Of a DNA stretch of 36,905 nucleotides, positions 18,038-26,410 are shown piece by piece. Position 1 is the stretch's first letter; each line of letters starts with the position of its first letter. Below the pieces are notes generated by a model. That model worked only from the letters and a program-made list of their open reading frames with translations, made no database searches and was not told where the DNA came from. The position numbers were made by a program, and so were the translations under genes. The stretch is from Bifidobacterium breve (GTDB taxonomy: Bacteria; Actinomycetota; Thermoleophilia; Miltoncostaeales; Miltoncostaeaceae): assembly GCA_945873475.1 (NCBI GenBank), contig CAMCDF010000003.1, positions 1 through 36,905 of the forward strand, in the 5' to 3' direction.

Positions 18038-19503
18038 GTGGTTCGGTTCTTGTGACAGGCGCCACCGGCTACGTGGGCGGCCGCCTGCTGCATCGGCTCG
18101 AGGAGCGCGGATACGACATCACGTGCCTCGCGCGCACCCCCGACAACCTCGAGCCGCGCTGCCTGCCCACCACGCGCATCGTGAAGGGCGACGTGGTCAC
18201 GGGCGAGGGCCTCGACGAGGCCATGCAGGGTGTCGACGTGGCGTACTTCCTCGTGCATGCCATGGGCGCGCGGGGCAACTACCACCGGGCCGAGCGGGAT
18301 TCCGCCCGCAACTTCCTGGCCGCCGCCGAGCGCGCCGGGGTGAAGCGCATCGTGTACCTGGGCGCGCTGGGCAGTGGTCCGCACATGTCCACCCATCTCG
18401 AGAGCCGCCAGGAGGTCGGGCGCATCCTGCGGTCGGGCACGGTTCCGGTGATCGAGTTCCGCTCGTCGGTGATCATCGGGTCGGGCAGCCTGTCGTTCGA
18501 GATGGTGCGTGCCCTCGTCGACCGCCTTCCCGTGATGGTCTGGCCGAAGTGGGTGGATACCCCCACGCAGCCCATCGGCATCGAGGACGTCATCGACTAT
18601 CTGGTCGAGGCCTCGGACGTGCCCCTCGAGCGCAGCGAGGTGGTGGACATCGGCGGCACCGACCAGGTGTCGTACGGACAGCTGCTCATCAGCTATGGCA
18701 AGGCGCGTGGGCTGCGCCGGTTCTTCATCCGCGTGCCGGTGCTGACCCCGCGGCTGTCGAGCCTGTGGCTGGGCCTCGTGACCCCGGTCTACGCGAGGGT
18801 GGGACGCGAACTGGTCGACGGCCTGCGGGCCGAGACCGTGGTGACCAACGACCTCGCCACGAAGATGTTCTCGGTGCGGCCGATGGGCATGGACGAGCAG
18901 ATCCGCCGGGCGCTGGCCAACGAGGATCGGGAATTCGCCGAGACCAAGTGGTCGGATGCCGTGTCGTCGCGCGGGCAGGAGCGCATGCGATGGGGCGGTG
19001 CGCGCAAGGGCACCCGGCTGGTGGACGCCCGGTCGGCGTTCGTGCCGGTGCCGCCCGAGGTGGCCTTCGCGCCCATCCAGCGCATCGGCGGCGACTCCGG
19101 CTGGTACCACGCCGACTGGATCTGGGACGTCCGCGGTGCCATTGACCTCCCGTTCGGTGGTGCCGGCGCCCGCCGCGGACGTCGCGACCCCGAGCACCTG
19201 GTGGTCGGCGACACGGTGGACTTCTGGCGGGTGGAGGAGATCCAGCCGGGCTACATGCTGAGGCTCAAGGCCGAGATGGCCCTGCCCGGGCGCGCGTGGC
19301 TGCAGTACGAGGTGCGCGAGGTGCCCAGCGGCACCATGATCCACCAGACCGCCCTCTTCGACCCCGTCGGCGTGTTCGGCAGGGCCTACTGGTACGCGAT
19401 GTGGCCCTTCCACCAGTACGTGTTCGGCGGCACCCTGCGAAGCCTGTGCAGGCTCGCCCGCGCCGAGGAGCGCGCCCGCGAGGAGATGGCGGCCCGATCG
19501 TGA
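18034..19503 (+). CDS. NAD(P)-binding SDR-like protein with C-terminal DUF2867-like domain
   Basis: VLVTGATGYVGGRLLHRLEERGYDITCLAR; C-terminal GWYHADWIWDVRGAIDLPFGG...; ATGA coupling with phrB. Confidence 0.88.
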   Translation: MSGSVLVTGATGYVGGRLLHRLEERGYDITCLARTPDNLEPRCLPTTRIVKGDVVTGEGLDEAMQGVDVAYFLVHAMGARGNYHRAERDSARNFLAAAERAGVKRIVYLGALGSGPHMSTHLESRQEVGRILRSGTVPVIEFRSSVIIGSGSLSFEMVRALVDRLPVMVWPKWVDTPTQPIGIEDVIDYLVEASDVPLERSEVVDIGGTDQVSYGQLLISYGKARGLRRFFIRVPVLTPRLSSLWLGLVTPVYARVGRELVDGLRAETVVTNDLATKMFSVRPMGMDEQIRRALANEDREFAETKWSDAVSSRGQERMRWGGARKGTRLVDARSAFVPVPPEVAFAPIQRIGGDSGWYHADWIWDVRGAIDLPFGGAGARRGRRDPEHLVVGDTVDFWRVEEIQPGYMLRLKAEMALPGRAWLQYEVREVPSGTMIHQTALFDPVGVFGRAYWYAMWPFHQYVFGGTLRSLCRLARAEERAREEMAARS

Positions 19504-20477
19504 GGGTGGCGGTCATCGGCGCCGGAATCGCGGGGCTTGTCGCCGCCCGCGAGGTGGCCGCAGCGGGGCACGAGGTCGTCGTGTTCGAGAAGAGCCGCGG
19601 GCTCGGCGGGCGCATGGCCGCACGCCGGGCCGAGGGCGGTGCGGTGCTCGATCACGGAGTGCCGGTGCTCGACGTGCCCCGCGACGGCGTGCTGGCCGAG
19701 TACGTGGTGGAGTTCGCGGCGGATGACGTGGTCGAGGTGGACGCCCCGGGCGAGCCCCAGCCCGGCCGCGCCGTGGAGGGCGCCCCGCGCCTGGCCTGGC
19801 CGGCCGGCATGACCCGCCTGCCGAAGGCGATGGCGGAGGGGCTCGAGGTTGTCACCGATGTCCGTATCGGCGGCATCCGCGCCGATGGCGACCTGCTCGA
19901 GCTTGCGCAGGATCAGGGCAACACGCTGGGCGTCTTCGACTGGGTGGTCATCACCGCCCCCGGCGCCCAGGCCGCCGACCTGCTCGACACCAGCCCCCGT
20001 GGCGCCGTGCGGGCGGCAGACCTGCGCGCCGTGCCCTACGACCTCGCCGTGATGGTGCTGGCGGGAGTGGAGATGGACCCTCCCGCATGGTTCGCCCACC
20101 GCCCCATGACCGGCCCGATCGCCTACGTCACGAACGAGGTCGCAAAGGGCCGCCCGCCCGCGGACGGCGTGGTGCCGGTGGTGGCGCGCCTGGACGCCGA
20201 CGTGAGCGATCGCCTCATGGAGGAGTCCGACCGGGCCGTGCTGGCCGAGGCGCTGCCCGCCCTGGCGAAGGTGCTGGGCAAGGCGGCTGCCAAGCCGGCC
20301 TGGTGTCAGGTGAAGCGCTGGCGCTACTCCACCACGCGCGCACGCCTCGACCAGGCGTCGCTCAACCCGGAGTGGACCCGCGTGCTGGTGGCCGGCGACG
20401 CAGTGGCCGCCGGCCCGCACATGGAGGATGTCGCGGCGACCGGCCGGTGGGCCGCCCGCCGTATCGTCGGCGCCTAG
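19500..20477 (+). CDS. FAD-dependent oxidoreductase (amine oxidase/renalase-like)
   Basis: VAVIGAGIAGLVAAREVAAAGHEVVVFEKSRGLGGRMAARR; C-terminal VLVAGDAVAAG; GTGA coupling. Confidence 0.88.
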   Translation: MRVAVIGAGIAGLVAAREVAAAGHEVVVFEKSRGLGGRMAARRAEGGAVLDHGVPVLDVPRDGVLAEYVVEFAADDVVEVDAPGEPQPGRAVEGAPRLAWPAGMTRLPKAMAEGLEVVTDVRIGGIRADGDLLELAQDQGNTLGVFDWVVITAPGAQAADLLDTSPRGAVRAADLRAVPYDLAVMVLAGVEMDPPAWFAHRPMTGPIAYVTNEVAKGRPPADGVVPVVARLDADVSDRLMEESDRAVLAEALPALAKVLGKAAAKPAWCQVKRWRYSTTRARLDQASLNPEWTRVLVAGDAVAAGPHMEDVAATGRWAARRIVGA

Positions 20478-21154
20478 GCGCCTTCCGGGTTTGCGTCGGC
20501 CTCGATGACCTCGATGGTCTCGACGGCGTCCACGTTGCCCTCTGCATCCTCGGTGATGGTGATGGTGTCGATGATCTCGACGGCCTCCACCTCGCCGTCA
20601 GACATCACGACGGCCTCGACGACGTCGACGGTGTCGGTGACCACGATGTCGCCCTCCGGGGTGGCGGTGACCTCGACGGTCTCGGTAACGGCCTCGATGA
20701 CCGCCTCGACCTCGGGGCCGGCACCTGCGGGTGCCTCGGCGTCCTTCTTGCGCCGGGGCGTCGGGGCCTTCTTCTTGGGCTCCTCCACCAGCACGGCACG
20801 GCTGGCCTCGCGCTTGGCCAGCTGGTCGCGGGCCACGTGCAGCTTGCGCACGCGCTGCTTCGCCTCGATGGCGCGCGCCTGGGCAGCGGCCTTGGCGTCG
20901 AGGGCGGCGTCGTACTCGGCGCGGATCTCGGGGTCCTTCACCAGCGCGCGCTCGGCCCAGGCGATCCAGTGCATCTCGGCCTGCCGGTCGGCGTGGCGCA
21001 TGGGGGTCTCCTCGGCCCACTCGGTGCGACGGGCGATGGCGGCGAGGATCTCCTCGTCGCCCGCGTCGCGGGGCACGTCGAGCATCTCGTAGAGATCGCG
21101 CTCCATAAGCGCCTTGACCAGCGCCCTGCGCTTGGGATCAACCGTAGCCATCAT
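20474..21154 (-). CDS. J-domain-like protein with acidic Val/Glu/Thr-rich C-terminal repeat tail
   Basis: DLYEMLDVPRDAGDEEILAAIARR...LVKDPEIRAEYDAAL; tail VEVTATPEGDIVVTDTVDVVEAVVMSDGEVEAVEIIDTITITEDAEGNVDAVETIEVIEA. Confidence 0.65.
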   Translation of the reverse strand: MMATVDPKRRALVKALMERDLYEMLDVPRDAGDEEILAAIARRTEWAEETPMRHADRQAEMHWIAWAERALVKDPEIRAEYDAALDAKAAAQARAIEAKQRVRKLHVARDQLAKREASRAVLVEEPKKKAPTPRRKKDAEAPAGAGPEVEAVIEAVTETVEVTATPEGDIVVTDTVDVVEAVVMSDGEVEAVEIIDTITITEDAEGNVDAVETIEVIEADANPEGA

Positions 21155-21159
21155 CGCTC

Positions 21160-21585
21160 CTACGCCTTCGTCCTGAAGGACACCGTACCGGCCGGGCGCG
21201 TCTTGATGACGAACTTGGCCTTACACGGCTTGCGCTTGGTGCCCTTGCACAGCACGTACGCCTGCACCGTACCCGTAACGACGTACCGCGTGCGCGGCTT
21301 CAGCCCCGTGGCGGTGGCCGACACCCTGCGCGGCATGCGGCTGCTGCTCCAGGGGGTCGTGACGGTGCGCCTGCCGATGCTGAACACAAGGCGCGACTTC
21401 TGCCCGGATGGGTTCTGCACGTAGCCACCCAGCACCGCGGAGGTGGCCGTGACCTTCGTGGGAGCCACCACGCGACCCTCTGCGCGCACGTTGTAGCTGT
21501 TCTGCGCGAGGGCCGGTGATGCGAAGGCCGCACCCACGAGGCCCACGGCCAGAGCGCGGCGGGTGCTGCTCAGGGTCCATCCCAC
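21160..21585 (-). CDS. Small secreted protein, FnIII-like fold suspected
   Basis: Signal peptide (TRRALAVGLVGAAFASPALAQN); ATGLKPRTRYVVTGTV resembles FnIII. Confidence 0.65.
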   Translation of the reverse strand: MGWTLSSTRRALAVGLVGAAFASPALAQNSYNVRAEGRVVAPTKVTATSAVLGGYVQNPSGQKSRLVFSIGRRTVTTPWSSSRMPRRVSATATGLKPRTRYVVTGTVQAYVLCKGTKRKPCKAKFVIKTRPAGTVSFRTKA

Positions 21586-21639
21586 GATGAGGTGTCCTCC
21601 GGTCGATTCCGGGGCGGGATGCTAGGCGAGCCCGTGCGC

Positions 21640-21662
21640 CGGGGGTCCGGCGTGGGCCCCCG
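21640..21662 (-). terminator. Hairpin downstream of the MFS gene
   Basis: CGGGGGTCC-GGCGT-GGGCCCCCG, 32 nt beyond the MFS stop. Confidence 0.45.
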
Positions 21663-21693
21663 CGAACCGCTCCGGCGCGGATTCCGGCGTTCG

Positions 21694-22881
21694 TCAGGAT
21701 CGCGGGAGCATGAGGGCGATGCACACGGTGCCCACCGCCACGACGGCGGCCACGGCGATGGTGACGCCCTGGAACGAGAGAACCAGGTGAAGCCCGCCGC
21801 CCACCAGCGGCCCCAGCGTGTAGCCGGCCGAGTACACCACCACCATCGCCGCGGCGCTGAGGCCGTACGAGCCGGCATGTCCCATGTCGTCGACCGCCTC
21901 GGTGAAGAGGGGACCGGCGGGGGCCGCCAGCACCGCGGCTCCGACCAGGCAGACCGCGAAGGCGAGCGTGACCCACCAGGGCGGCCCGAGCGCCACGAAG
22001 GGCAGGGCCACGGCCGTGATGGCGCCGCCGACGATCAGGGGCAGCCGGCGCCCAGCGTGATCGGACCACCAGCCGCCGAGGGGGGATCCCAGGAACAGCG
22101 CGGCCGTGCCGAGCGCCAGCACCAGTCCGATCCCGGTGGAGGAAAGGCCGAGGCGCTCGGAGAGGTCGAGCGGCAGCAGGGGCTCGAGCATGGCCTCCAC
22201 GAGCGCCAGGAGGATGAGCGCGAGGCCGCCCGCCCGTGCTCCGGGCGACCGTGCGACGCTGCGCAGGCCGGCCAGCACCGATGGCGGGTTGGCCGAGGGG
22301 CGGGCGGTCTCCGGCACCAGCAGAACGCACAGCGCCAGGATCACCGGCACGATCGACACGATCAGGAATGTTTCCGTCACGCCCACGGCGTCGATGAGCA
22401 CGCCCGAGACGAGCGGCCCCAGCAGGCCCACGCCACCTCCGGCGGTCTCGGCCAGCCCGAGACGGAATCCCAGTTGACCTGTGGGGTAGACGTCGCTCAC
22501 CGCCGCCAGCGCGCCGGTCCACGTGAGCGCTGCCGCCCCGCCCTGCACGGCGCGGGCGATGGCCAGGGTGGCCAGGTCGCCCGCGAAGGCGAAGGCCACG
22601 CCCGACGCGGCCAGCAGCATGGCGCCCAGCGCGAGCGCGCGGCGCCGGCCCGCACGGTCGACCCAGCGGGGAAGCAGCAGCGCGACCAGCAGCTGGGCCA
22701 CCGGGAAGGCGGCGAAGATGAGGGCCACCCCGGTGTCCGAGAGGCCCATCTCGCGCTGGTACACGGGCAGCGCCGGCACGATGGCGCTGAACATGAGGGT
22801 GTCCACGGCGATCGCCGCCGTGGCCAGCGTGAACACGCGCGTGCGTGCGGGATGGGGGCCCGTGAGGCTCACGCCGCGCAC
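21694..22881 (-). CDS. MFS transporter
   Basis: ~12 hydrophobic segments; LPRWVDRAGRRRALALGAMLLA and GGWWSDHAGRRLPLIVGG signature loops. Confidence 0.92.
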   Translation of the reverse strand: MRGVSLTGPHPARTRVFTLATAAIAVDTLMFSAIVPALPVYQREMGLSDTGVALIFAAFPVAQLLVALLLPRWVDRAGRRRALALGAMLLAASGVAFAFAGDLATLAIARAVQGGAAALTWTGALAAVSDVYPTGQLGFRLGLAETAGGGVGLLGPLVSGVLIDAVGVTETFLIVSIVPVILALCVLLVPETARPSANPPSVLAGLRSVARSPGARAGGLALILLALVEAMLEPLLPLDLSERLGLSSTGIGLVLALGTAALFLGSPLGGWWSDHAGRRLPLIVGGAITAVALPFVALGPPWWVTLAFAVCLVGAAVLAAPAGPLFTEAVDDMGHAGSYGLSAAAMVVVYSAGYTLGPLVGGGLHLVLSFQGVTIAVAAVVAVGTVCIALMLPRS

Positions 22882-22943
22882 CGTACCCGCCGCGTCATGC
22901 CGAACGCGCGGCTCATCGGGCGATCACCTGTCACCATGCCCTC

Positions 22944-23825
22944 ATGCCAGGAATGCTCTCCATCACCCCACCCGACCCTCCGCTGCGCGACCCCATCGTG
23001 GTCGTGGCCTTCCGCGGCTGGAACGACGCCGCGAGCGCGGCGTCATCGGCCATCACCACCATCGCCGAGCAGCGGAACGCCGAGTCCATCGGGTCGGTCG
23101 ACCCGGAGGAGTTCTACGACTTCCAGGTGACCCGGCCGATCATCGACCTCACGGGGCCCGACCACACGCTGTCGTGGCCGGAGGTTGAGATAACCGCCGC
23201 GCGATGCCCGGACGCCGACCACGACCTGGTGCTCGTGGTGGGCGGCGAGCCGTCGATGCGCTGGCCCACCTTCTGCAGGCTGCTGCTCGACGGCATCGAG
23301 GCCCTCGGCGTGCGGCGGTTCGTGACCCTGGGCGCCCTGCTGGCAGACGTCCCCCACACGCGGGATGTCACCCTCACGGTCATGTCCACCCAGGAGGGCC
23401 TGGTGGAGGGCATGGACACGCGTCCGCCCGGCTACCGGGGCCCCACGGGCATCGTCGGGGTGCTGCACTTGCTGGCCGCCGAGCGCGGGCTGGAGGCCGT
23501 GTCGCTGTGGGCACCCACCTCGCACTACGCGGCCGGCGTCGTGAACCACAAGGCCGAACTCGCCCTGCTGGAAGGCGTGAGCACCGTCACGGGCGTGCGC
23601 TTCGACACCACGGAGGTCCGATCGGGCGCCCGGGAGTTCGAGGAGCAGGTCGACCAGGTGGTGGCGGCCGACCCGAGGCTGCAGCAGTTGGTCGAGCAGC
23701 TGGAGCAGGCCGCTGACGAGGACCGCATCGACGACCAGGACCTTCCGTCGGGCGATGAGCTGGTGGCCGAGCTCGAGCGCTTCCTTCGCGAGCGGCAGGA
23801 CCCGCCGCCCCCCGCGAGCCTGTAG
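22944..23825 (+). CDS. PAC2-family (proteasome assembly chaperone-like) protein
   Basis: PIVVVAFRGWNDAASAASSAI...LVLVVGGEPSMRWPTF...VRRFVTLGALLADVPHTR. Confidence 0.9.
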   Translation: MPGMLSITPPDPPLRDPIVVVAFRGWNDAASAASSAITTIAEQRNAESIGSVDPEEFYDFQVTRPIIDLTGPDHTLSWPEVEITAARCPDADHDLVLVVGGEPSMRWPTFCRLLLDGIEALGVRRFVTLGALLADVPHTRDVTLTVMSTQEGLVEGMDTRPPGYRGPTGIVGVLHLLAAERGLEAVSLWAPTSHYAAGVVNHKAELALLEGVSTVTGVRFDTTEVRSGAREFEEQVDQVVAADPRLQQLVEQLEQAADEDRIDDQDLPSGDELVAELERFLRERQDPPPPASL

Positions 23826-23828
23826 CGC

Positions 23829-24497
23829 CTAGAACGCCCCGCGGCTGACGCAGGCGTTCCAGAGCGGGCAGGTGTCGCACTTCGGGCGGCGCGCCGGGCA
23901 CACCTCGCGCCCGTGCATGATGAGCCTGAGCCCGGTGTCGGCCCACATGTCGCGCGGCCAGACCTCCTTGAGGTCGGCCTCCACGCGCACGGGGTCATCC
24001 GAGTCGGTGAGCCCGAGCCGCCTCGACAGCCTCAGCACGTGGGTGTCCACCGCGATGGCCGGCTCGTCGAACCAGTGGCCCAGCATCACGCTGGCGGTCT
24101 TGCGACCCACGCCGGGCAGCGTGACCAGCTCGTCCATGGTGCCCGGCACCTGGCCGCCGAACCGCTGCTCCACGGCGTCGGCCATGCCGATGAGCGACTT
24201 CGCCTTCGCATGGAAGAAGCCGGTCGGCCGTATGAGCTCCTCGAGCTCGCCGATGTCGGCGGCGGCCATGTCCGCGGGGGTGGGGTAGCGCGCGAACAGC
24301 GCGGGGGTGACCTTGTTCACCATGACGTCTGTGCACTGGGCCGACAGGATGGTCGCGGCCAGCAGTTCGAATGAGTTCCGGTGGTCGAGCGGCATCGGGA
24401 CCACGGGGCGCTCCTCTGCCAGCACCTCGGCCACTACCCGGCCCCTGCCCCGTCGCGATCGCGGTCGCCTCTCCCGTGCCGGGCGCGGCGCGCTCAA
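23829..24497 (-). CDS. nth: Endonuclease III
   Basis: LLAATILSAQCTDVMVNKVTPALF, LPGVGRKTASVMLGHWF, VDTHVLRLSRRLGL, CPARRPKCDTCPLWNAC Fe-S motif; exact start uncertain (TTG in track). Confidence 0.94.
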   Translation of the reverse strand: MSAPRPARERRPRSRRGRGRVVAEVLAEERPVVPMPLDHRNSFELLAATILSAQCTDVMVNKVTPALFARYPTPADMAAADIGELEELIRPTGFFHAKAKSLIGMADAVEQRFGGQVPGTMDELVTLPGVGRKTASVMLGHWFDEPAIAVDTHVLRLSRRLGLTDSDDPVRVEADLKEVWPRDMWADTGLRLIMHGREVCPARRPKCDTCPLWNACVSRGAF

Positions 24498-24964
24498 TGC
24501 CAGGTCTTCAGGATGATGATGACCACGCCGATGAGGGCGCTGATGACCGCTGCCCCGGCGACCCGCGACGGGGTGCTGCCCCGCTGGCGCGCGGCCATGC
24601 CGCCCCAGATGCCCAGGGCCACGATGGCCACCACGAATGTGATGAGCAGCGCAGTGGCCTCGTCGAACACCCCGAGGGCCCCCAGCAGGAGGGGGATGCC
24701 CAGGGGCACGATGGGCTCGAGCACGGCCGAGTGCTCGTTCGCCGCGGTGCGGATGCGCTCGCGCAGGCCCTGGTCGCCCCGGTCGCCGATGGCGTTCGAG
24801 TAGATCTCGGCGAACCAGAGCACCACCAGCGTGACGACCACCGTGGCGAGGAACTCGCCGCTGGTCCAGCTGGCGATGGCGGTGTCGGTGCCGGCGAGCA
24901 CGGCCGTGGCCACGATGGTGCCGTACACCGCACGCGAGCTGTGCGACAGGAAGGGGATGGACAC
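24494..24964 (-). CDS. Hypothetical membrane protein
   Basis: Multiple TM helices; MSIPFLSHSSRAVYGTIVATAVLAGTDTA. Confidence 0.7.
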   Translation of the reverse strand: MSIPFLSHSSRAVYGTIVATAVLAGTDTAIASWTSGEFLATVVVTLVVLWFAEIYSNAIGDRGDQGLRERIRTAANEHSAVLEPIVPLGIPLLLGALGVFDEATALLITFVVAIVALGIWGGMAARQRGSTPSRVAGAAVISALIGVVIIILKTWH

Positions 24965-24974
24965 GGGAGGTGGG

Positions 24975-26339
24975 CTAGATGCCCATGACCGCCGTGATGC
25001 GGCGATGCTCGATGGCGTCCTCCAGCATCGCGTGGTCGGCTGAGGTCTGCGCCGCGTAGTCGCGGGCGAAGTCGGCCATGGCCTCGTCGAACTGCGTGCC
25101 CGATCCCAGGTAGCCGGAGATCACGCAGGCGTCGCCGGTGCGTGCGTGGCCGTGCGCCAGCGTGCCCCCGCACAGCCCGGCGTACGCGGCGAGCGTGGCC
25201 GCAGGCATCGATGCCACGTCGGCGGACCCCTTCATGTCGCGCAGTTGCCGCACGTAGTACTGGCGCCTGTTGGTGCCCGTGTACCAGCCGAGGAACACGT
25301 CGCTGGCCGCCTGCATCAGGCGCTGCCCCTGCACCACGCGCTCGCCGTGGTGGCGGTAGGGGCTCGCGCCCGCGTAGGCCGCCAGCACCGAGGGCCGTGC
25401 CTCCTTCATCTGCAGGAACAGGGGATCGGCGTCGTCGTGCCCCAGGAACAGCGCGATGCGGGCATCGAGGCCCACTGACCCCACGCCCACCACCTTGCGC
25501 GCGGTGTCCGCGAAGCGGTAGGCGTCGAACAGGTGGCGGCGGTCCTCCTGGATGGTCTTCCGGTAGCGGCCGCGAATCGTCGCCACCATCTCGGCCTCGT
25601 CGCCCACGACGGGCACGTGCATGACGAGCGGGGGCTGGTCATTGATGCGCACCCGCCCGCCCTTGCTGACCGTGCCCAGCTTCTCGAGTGCCTGCACGTT
25701 GCCCCGCTGCCGCGCCTTCTTCACACCGCGCTTGAACTGACGGCGCCAGGCAGGGTCGGTGATGAGCGACTCCACATGCGCCACGTCGATGTGTGCGTAC
25801 CAGACCTCGAGCATGGTCATGCGCGAGAGGGAGTCCATGGCGGTGCGATACGACGCCATGCCCTGCAGCACCGCGGCACGTGCCTCGGCGGGCGAGAAAC
25901 CGTTGTCGAGCGCGGCCACGTGCACGCTGGCGGCAAGGCGCTTGAGGTCCCACTCGAACGGGGCCTCGAGGGTCTCGTCGAAATCGTTGACGTCGAAGAC
26001 CAGGTTGCGCTCGGGGGTGGCGTAGGCACCGAAGTTGAGCAGGTGGCAGTCGCCGCAGCACTGCACGCGGATGCCCGTGGTGGGCTGGGCCGCGATGTCG
26101 CGCGCCATGACGGCGGCGGACCCCCTGAGGAAGGTGAAGGGCGACACCGACATGCGCCCGTACCTGATGGGCACCAGGTCGGGGATGCGCGCGCGGTCCT
26201 GGGCGGCGAGCACCTTCAGGGGGTCAAACCTGCGGGGCGGCGGCGTGAATCCCGCCAGCGACGAGCGTGGAGTGACCTTTCGAAGCGCGCGTCCCGCCGC
26301 GCGGCGCTCGTCGGGACTGGGCGGCGTGTGATCGGTCAT
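24975..26339 (-). CDS. DUF2252 family protein
   Basis: RYGRMSVSPFTFLRGSAAVMARDI...VQCCGDCHLLNFGAYATPERNLVFDVNDFDETLEAPFEWDLKRLAAS. Confidence 0.93.
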   Translation of the reverse strand: MTDHTPPSPDERRAAGRALRKVTPRSSLAGFTPPPRRFDPLKVLAAQDRARIPDLVPIRYGRMSVSPFTFLRGSAAVMARDIAAQPTTGIRVQCCGDCHLLNFGAYATPERNLVFDVNDFDETLEAPFEWDLKRLAASVHVAALDNGFSPAEARAAVLQGMASYRTAMDSLSRMTMLEVWYAHIDVAHVESLITDPAWRRQFKRGVKKARQRGNVQALEKLGTVSKGGRVRINDQPPLVMHVPVVGDEAEMVATIRGRYRKTIQEDRRHLFDAYRFADTARKVVGVGSVGLDARIALFLGHDDADPLFLQMKEARPSVLAAYAGASPYRHHGERVVQGQRLMQAASDVFLGWYTGTNRRQYYVRQLRDMKGSADVASMPAATLAAYAGLCGGTLAHGHARTGDACVISGYLGSGTQFDEAMADFARDYAAQTSADHAMLEDAIEHRRITAVMGI

Positions 26340-26353
26340 GCCGAGAAACGTAG

Positions 26354-26386
26354 CGCCCCCGCCCCGGATGGACCGGAGCGGGGGCG
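26354..26386 (-). terminator. Hairpin between isocitrate lyase and DUF2252 genes
   Basis: CGCCCCCGC ... GCGGGGGCG with inner CCGG/CCGG pairing. Confidence 0.65.
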
Positions 26387-26410
26387 CGGGTACTGCCTAT
26401 GCGAGCGGCG

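Noticed and set aside
17986-19413. 475-aa minus ORF opposite the SDR gene
   Set aside because: Antisense shadow of a clearly conserved SDR/DUF2867 gene; His/Arg-rich composition
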